Shown here: positions 58,357 to 64,000 of the stretch, one piece after another | Position numbering within the stretch: position 1 is the first letter of the stretch | Layout: each line of letters begins with the position of its first letter | DNA from: Dipylidium caninum | Lineage: Eukaryota > Platyhelminthes > Cestoda > Cyclophyllidea > Dipylidiidae | DNA: 64,000 nt | NCBI GenBank assembly: GCA_017562135.1 | Contig: QEYB01000347.1 | Span: 62,001-126,000, forward strand | Direction: 5' to 3' | The notes under the pieces: model-generated | Told to the model about the DNA's origin: nothing | What the model saw: the letters and a program-made list of their open reading frames with translations, nothing else | The model's database searches: none | Made by a program: the position numbers and the translations under genes

Positions 58357-60321
58357 CCACTCCATGATCGCCGCTGCCGCAATCAAGGCGTGAATCCCCA
58401 ATTCAGTTGAAGGGACCTAGAAGGGTCAAGGCGACAGTAGTAGACAGACTCCCTACTACTATTCACTGCATGTGATTTGCGGTCTAGAAACCACGTTTCG
58501 ACTAGAACTCCTGTTTGTCAGTGAAAGAAAAGAATTGTACCCATGTCCTGATTCCGAGGACTTGGTTTGAAATATTGTATCTCTGACATTAGCGCGTGTT
58601 ACTTCATGCCCTTCTTCAAACATTCAGCCTAACACCCAGTCGACCCTTCTTTTCGCACGCGTCACCTCGTCGACGACAGGAAACAGTTTGCAGCGCTGTC
58701 TCCTCCGTCCCTCCTCCCGTACGCTGATGTGTGTGCCGAGATGAGGCAATGCAGGTAATGCTGGTTCCCTTGCTAGTTGGGCACAAAGGAGCGGAGTGAA
58801 GGGGATAATGAGACGAACTGAGCTGTGGCCACTAGTTGGCTCCCCAAATAGGCGGCAACTGCAGTCAGCTGAGTTCGAGCAGAGCACACACTTGCAAATG
58901 AGGAGTTGGTCGCCAACGCCAAGAGCGAGGAAAAGTAGCTGACTTCAGGTAGTCCAGTCGCTTATGTGCTCACTGGTCTTCCATGTGTGATTCCATCTTA
59001 CGCGGTGAATTTTTTTGCGCTCCAAGTTTACGGGCTATGAAATTGACTTGCAGCTAACCACTTGGGGACCATTGAATCTCGTTCACTGGCCCTCGGACAC
59101 CATTTGCTTTATGCCCTCATTCATCTGCTTGCTCACCGTGGAGTGATGAATTTTCCACTGGGAGGTAAGAACGGGGCTACTGGTCAAAATGAATGCGTCT
59201 ATCGTGTGTGAATGTAGTTTTTCTCCTGTCTCATCTCCAATCCAACCAACGTAGCTCACTTTCTTTCCACTCTGTTTCTCAATAGCCTACTTATTTTCCA
59301 CACGCTACTCTCGCCCACCTATTCTCTGCACAATTATGTCCGAAGTAGTGGGGGCGAGAGTATCCGCGGGGGAAACAAATGAGTGCTATCGCAGCGATAC
59401 GACTAAAACTCTCCTGTTGATGTGGTGAAGCGAGAAAGAAAAGTCCGTATTTCGATGAAACAGGGCATAACTCTTCTCTCATGGATCAAAAAGTTCATTT
59501 GTCGACTGTGACGTCGCAAATGCTGTATTTAAAAAAAGCGAGGTGAAGGAGGGTGAGGCGGTTGAATGGGAAATGCTCCACGTCGGCCGACAATCCTCTG
59601 CAGAGCGCGATTGCTCTGTTTGCGGAAGCCACGAGTTCAGTTGACATCAGAACGTCCTGTCATGGCGCCTACTTTCACTGACGAGGCCTGTTCTGCTCCT
59701 CTTCCTGTTCCATGTGCTCAAGCAGGCGAAACACTTTTCTCCCCATTTTCTACACTGCCAAATGATCTGCGTCCATGTTTCCTCAACACACAAAATTTAT
59801 GCAGCGACGATACACGCATACCAAACCAGTAGAGCCGTAAAGGTGTGCGTTGTTCGACCTGCTGCTCTCCCCTTCCGCTGGATAATTGCTTGCAGGCAGC
59901 CGATTCGACTTGTTCGTCGTGCATGGGCTGCTACTGCATGGCTCAAGTTGTCTAGCAGAGCAGGCACTCGTCAACTCTGGATAGTCCAGTCGCCTACGAG
60001 CTCACTGGTCAACTGTGATTGCATGTCAGTTGATGAGTTGTACTCATGGCTGATGTCTTCTCGATTGAAACTCCGCTCACCACTCAGCGTAGTTCTCAGA
60101 CCATTTAGGAAATAATTCAGTTCAATCGCAGCTCGGAGGTGAAGACGGGGAGAAGATGGAGGTCCAGGTTGGAGAAGGAAGCCCTCTTTTGAGAAACAGA
60201 CGAGTTGGAGTCAATGAAGACAGTTTACAGAAGTAGTGAAAAGTGAGTAAAAGTGAGACAGCTGATTGTACTGGACTAAATCCTGCAGCAACCCTCCATC
60301 ATCGCGACATCGGCCAAAATT

Positions 60322-60336
60322 CCCCCCCCCCCCCCC
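60322..60336. repeat. Homopolymer C15
   Basis: Uninterrupted run of fifteen C; a likely site of sequencing or assembly length error. Confidence 0.9.
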
Positions 60337-61374
60337 GAGACCGTTGCTTTCAGCTATGCACCACTTCGTGGAGCTTTCCAGTGCGCATTCCACTTGAGAA
60401 CTTTTACACTTACACCAGCGCGTTCTACACTCAAAAGTGTCCATTCACTCAAATTTGGCTCCCTCTTACTTCCCTACCTCCATCATCACCGACCTCTTCA
60501 CTCATGAGTGGTAGATGAAGCTGTGGCCAGGCTACCGTCGACGTGGAAATTTCAACTAGCCTCAGCCATGAATGGAAGAGGAGAGGACAGGATTTGTTTC
60601 GTAGGCTGGTAGCATGTGAAAACGGTTACGTCCCTAGATGGATTATGGCAGTGAAGGCGAGCCGCATGGCGACTTCCGGAGCGGCGTTCCTCTTCGACTT
60701 TTTCTTGAATCCGCCAACGGCGTTGGTGGATGAATCCTCAATACAGCACAGCCACTGTTACCTTACTCGCCCGTCTCTCACACCCAACGTCCGCGCACGC
60801 CGCCGAGAGGGGAGCTGTCAACTTTATAACATGTGACATGTCTATGGTATGAATTATAGGGTAGGGATGATCAATTTGTCAATTCACCTCGCATTTCTCC
60901 GCAACATAAGTCTTAATACCACCTGCCGTGCCTTTCCATTAACGACGTCCTTCACGAAAATGGAAGATTTGGTGGAGAGAGTCAACGCGCCAGGAGGTTG
61001 TGACGGATCTCCGATAGGAAGACAATGAATAAGACCGGCACCATCTCAGTGATATACCTACAGCTTGCTCTGGCGACGTACTTTGTATGCCGAACCTAAC
61101 ACCTCAACACGCTTCCTCACGAATTCCCATAAATCACCCACTCTCGGAGTAGTTGCATCGGGTACATGCCTGTCTTCCTTGACCGCTACTTCATTTGTTA
61201 TGGAGGGATAAATTGTGGACGGCTTGTTACCTGCCATGTTTAGAGACAAGCTGAGCCTAAAAGGATATCTCTGTGGAATGCTTTTCATGCTCAACACTGG
61301 ACATCCTTCTAGGATCTGGCAGTCTACGCAGTTAAACTCGTAATTCGAAACACACATTGTTCGGCGAATGTAAT

Positions 61375-61540
61375 GGACTCATGTGTTTTGGTAGACTGGA
61401 CCAGGAGAAGGCACAAAGTGGAGATTTTCCTCGGGTTTCAAGAGACAGTTTACAAAGTGGTGCTGTAAGTCAGAATAGAGATATGAAGGAGGGCCCAGAT
61501 GAATGCTTGTTGACGTCAACTTACGCATTGTTCGGCAACG
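61375..61540 (+). repeat. Partial diverged copy of the large duplication (copy C)
   Basis: Aligns with about 21,510-21,640 in copy A and 53,690-53,830 in copy B. It shares CTCATGTG, ACAAAGTGGAGAT-TTCCTCG, TT-AAGAGA and GA-TGCTT followed by G-TCAAC or GTTAAC. About 65% identical by eye, so older than the A/B duplication or less constrained. Confidence 0.5.
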
Positions 61541-62194
61541 TTCATGGGGTGGAGATGAGAGAGATGAGGAAGGCGAACAGAAGACAAATCAAATTCACCG
61601 ACGGCAGACTCATTATCTGGCACCTGCGATGCCTACGCCGTTCTACCAGTTGGTGTGCAATTACTCCGAGCAGTCCTCACCCTGCCGACCCCACTGGTTG
61701 CCATGGTCGTCCTGCTGGTGTGCTAGTGCAGGTCCCTGCTGTGGTGCTCTCCATGAGCCTCAGCGTAGAAGCCAATCCTACTGCAGCACTAAATTAATGC
61801 GGAAGAAGTTTCGCATGAGTTTGTATTCGCCCATTTATTCCCACCTGACTGCCTTTGCCAGAAGGCTTCAACCTACTCCTTGGCCTACAGCGCACTTATC
61901 CCCATGAAATGGAGACCTCATTGGGATAGGAGGGTGTGAAGTAGCGGGTAGCGAGTGAGAAGTGTGGGCGGATTTAGATGAATGCGAGGTAGGTGGAAAG
62001 AGGTATTAAAGCCATAGTCCTCGTGGTCTATCATCATTTGTTAGGACTGATGATTGGACAATTTAAGAGATAATCACACACATACAAACTGCCACACAAG
62101 CGATTATAAAATGTGAAATGGAGCTTATTTGCTTTACCTTCTTTATAATCCAGGTCTTTACAGCAGCAACCGGACAATAGCAAGCGGGCTCTTA

Positions 62195-62830
62195 TCTTGA
62201 ATGGTATCGAAACGGAAAAGGAATTGGGAATGGGAGTAGAGGGACGGTCGGAAGAGGAGGTGGAAGCAGAGATGATCTCAGACGTAGAAGTGGAGGCTGG
62301 GACGGAACGAGGATTTGCACAGAGAGGAAGAAGGAAGACGAGTGGGGGAGAGGAAGAGGCGGAAGGGAGAATAGCCAGAATATAATAGCTGTTGGAGGTA
62401 GAATGTGAAACAGAGACAGAATTTGAATCCACGTAATCGAGAGAAACGGAAGCAGAATGAGTGGATGAATCACAATTGGGGGGCATTGCTATGGGAAGAG
62501 GAGTCTGATGAAGACGACTCTGAGTGGGCTGAATAAGCACTCCAATGCATTCGCGAGTGTTCACTTCGACTTTTAGTCAACGTAGTCATTCCGGGGAGTG
62601 TGGTGCAATCGTTTATCAGTGATTTCTGACTGAAAATGTATCTCCTCTACGCAGTTGCCGACCGAATACGTCGCAGGAAGGAGACGTCGCCGGTGAAATC
62701 ATCTACATTCCCATCTGCTATCGGCAACACTCCTTTGCCCGTGACGCAGTTACTAGGCCCATGTATTGCCTATGGACATTTTACAACGTCGCCCACGTGG
62801 ATTGGAGTTTTCGTGGACATGTGACACGCA
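62195..62830 (+). pseudogene. Inverted degenerate copy of the mini-exon locus
   Basis: In opposite orientation to 10.5-11.9 kb. A purine-rich Glu/Val tract (62,200-62,400) precedes one exon unit. Its exon encodes a Leu-Trp-Glu-Glu start and a DEDDSE acidic core but contains an in-frame TAA before the final Ala-Leu-Gln segment. Its donor is GCGAGT at 62,553 instead of GTGAGT. The acceptor TCTCCTCTACGCAG ends at 62,654, giving a 102-bp intron-like piece. The next exon starts with the conserved Ala-x-Arg-x-Arg-Arg and ET-x3-K pattern and stays open to a TGA at about 62,823. GC-AG introns exist, so the donor alone is not fatal; the stop makes decay more likely. Confidence 0.5.
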
Positions 62831-62839
62831 TGTGTCCAC

Positions 62840-64000
62840 GCACATGGCCTGGTCACCATCAGTGCTGTATGGATGTCATGGCTGAACTGAAACGAAGGAA
62901 AACAGATTGTCTTTCTTCCATCGTCTCAAGGCCACTTCCCATTTACTTGGTGGTTTACGAAGTAAAATAAAACATATTATATGTCGATTTGGAAGGGGCT
63001 CCCTTCCATTCCTACGTTTGTACCTACTCTTTCGCCTGTCTCACTGCGTATCCGCCACACTGCCGCCATTCAACTATCAGTCTCGCAACATGTTCCATCC
63101 CCCCCCCCCTACCTGATGTTGAACAAAGGTTTGACTCACTGCCATCGCCTCCACCCAAGTCGATTCGATGTAGGGATTGTCACCTCCTACCTGCCCCTAG
63201 TTCCTCATTTTAACACGTCCACACACTGATATGAGTGCCTACCTCTCGGAAGTGCAACCCACCACCCTGCGTGAATCGCCTATCAAACTTTCTATCTATG
63301 CCAAGTAACCAGGCGCACACACTACCTGTAGCTTTGTTCCGCATCGGGGCACCGAGTAACGCTTCTGCCTGTTACGGAAGTCTACATGATCAGTGGAATT
63401 GTAACTAAGTGGCTGCGACTACATTCCCTGCAAAATTGCTTCGTTCCAAGTCGATACCCACATCTCCGCTACACACCTTCCCCCGACCACTAACCACCCA
63501 CTTGGAAACCCTCCCCGCTTACCTTCACCCCCCATCTACGACATCCTGATGCGGCTATTGGGCGTAAGAGAAATGGGACTTCACTGAGGATGAGGCTATC
63601 CCCTCAAGGGAGAAGTAAGCGAGCACAAGGGTGAAGCAGACGTGAATGATTGCATTCCAGCTCATTGGAAGGTGATAAATGCCGACCAGGTGGCAGTGAT
63701 CAGCGAATGCGGCAGATGATGTATTGTGGAAATGAGAGAAAATGAATGAGAGGGATGGGAATGTATGATGGAGAAAAAGTGATGTACGGTTGCCAAAACG
63801 GGACCCACAAAATAAGAAAATCATAGCTTCTCGGTGTGACATTTTGGGGGACAGTTGAATCCGAAGAAACCTTTGATGCGCATTTGTTACCTGTTGTCGG
63901 AGTAGATAACATGCCGAAGCGAGAGTGGGTCAACGTGCACCACATTCACCATCAGAATTAATGGGAGCAATTTTGTCCAGGCATTCTCCAGATGCTACAC
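62840..64000. other. No supported gene; repeat R6
   Basis: Short frames only, a C10 run near 63,099 and the second R6 copy. Confidence 0.45.
63347..63525 (+). repeat. Dispersed repeat R6, copy 2
   Basis: Partner of 50,530-50,770, same orientation, with a deletion of about 65 bp relative to it. Confidence 0.6.

Larger units (their letters stand above)
55110..62180. other. No supported gene
   Basis: I find no frame with convincing signals. Weak points of interest are a TATA box on minus at 58.35 kb, a TATTTAAA 40 nt before a short plus frame at 59,566, a C15 run near 60,322 and a diverged copy of part of the large duplication at 61.4 kb. A phrase close to AGTCCAGTCGC followed by GCTCACTGGTC occurs at 58,948 and 59,986. 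Confidence 0.45.

Noticed and set aside
1..64000. Bacterial or phage origin, CRISPR arrays, tRNA and rRNA genes
   Set aside because: Coding density is far too low, there are no operons or regular spacer arrays, and no cloverleaf or rRNA core sequence was recognised on either strand by reading.

Overview
The window looks like a gene-poor stretch of an animal nuclear genome. Open reading frames are short and scattered, there are no operons, many AT-rich and simple-sequence tracts are present, and diverged duplicated segments are common. The few convincing genes have eukaryotic TATA boxes 32 to 45 nt before the ATG, N-terminal signal peptides, and (elsewhere) GT-AG splice signals with introns of roughly 60 to 170 bp. 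A small invertebrate such as a helminth would fit, but nothing here fixes the phylum. No rRNA, tRNA or CRISPR array could be recognised.

Layout. From 1 to about 10.5 kb there is no supportable gene, only microsatellites and one inverted dispersed repeat pair. At 10.5-11.3 kb a tandem array of about 256-bp units carries one small acidic exon per unit on the minus strand. The exons are multiples of three, begin and end in phase 1, and are separated by 109-111 bp introns. A purine-rich tract and a few more candidate exons lie behind it up to 14 kb, and an inverted degenerate copy of the locus sits at 62.2-62.8 kb. From 14 to 19 kb the DNA is AT-rich, with a diverged repeat pair and two adjacent minus-strand frames of unknown value.

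A segmental duplication of nearly 4 kb joins 18.98-22.66 kb to 51.1-55.1 kb, with fragments at 17.9 and 61.4 kb. Most of it is clearly diverged, but its last 520 bp or so are about 98% identical, including 327 bp without one difference.

Between 26 and 48 kb lie the most convincing genes, all apparently secreted and without a family I can name. At 35.3-36.1 kb (minus) is a 281-residue cysteine-rich protein whose six-cysteine motif occurs twice with exactly the same spacing. At 26.3-27.2 kb (plus) is a collinear paralog in one reading frame that has lost its ATG and gained two in-frame stops. A 154-residue protein lies at 32.6-33.05 kb (minus), a 126-residue cysteine-rich protein at 45.2-45.6 kb (plus), and a 126-residue cysteine-free acidic, Thr-rich protein at 47.9-48.3 kb (plus). 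At 40.2-41.3 kb (minus) a tandem pair of cysteine-rich exons resembles the C-terminal half of an EMI domain; one copy is intact and one is frameshifted.

Repeated small secreted-protein genes, pseudogenised paralogs and duplicated flanking DNA suggest a fast-evolving accessory region, possibly coding for molecules that act outside the cell. That functional reading is inference; the frames, motifs, spacings and repeats are visible directly.
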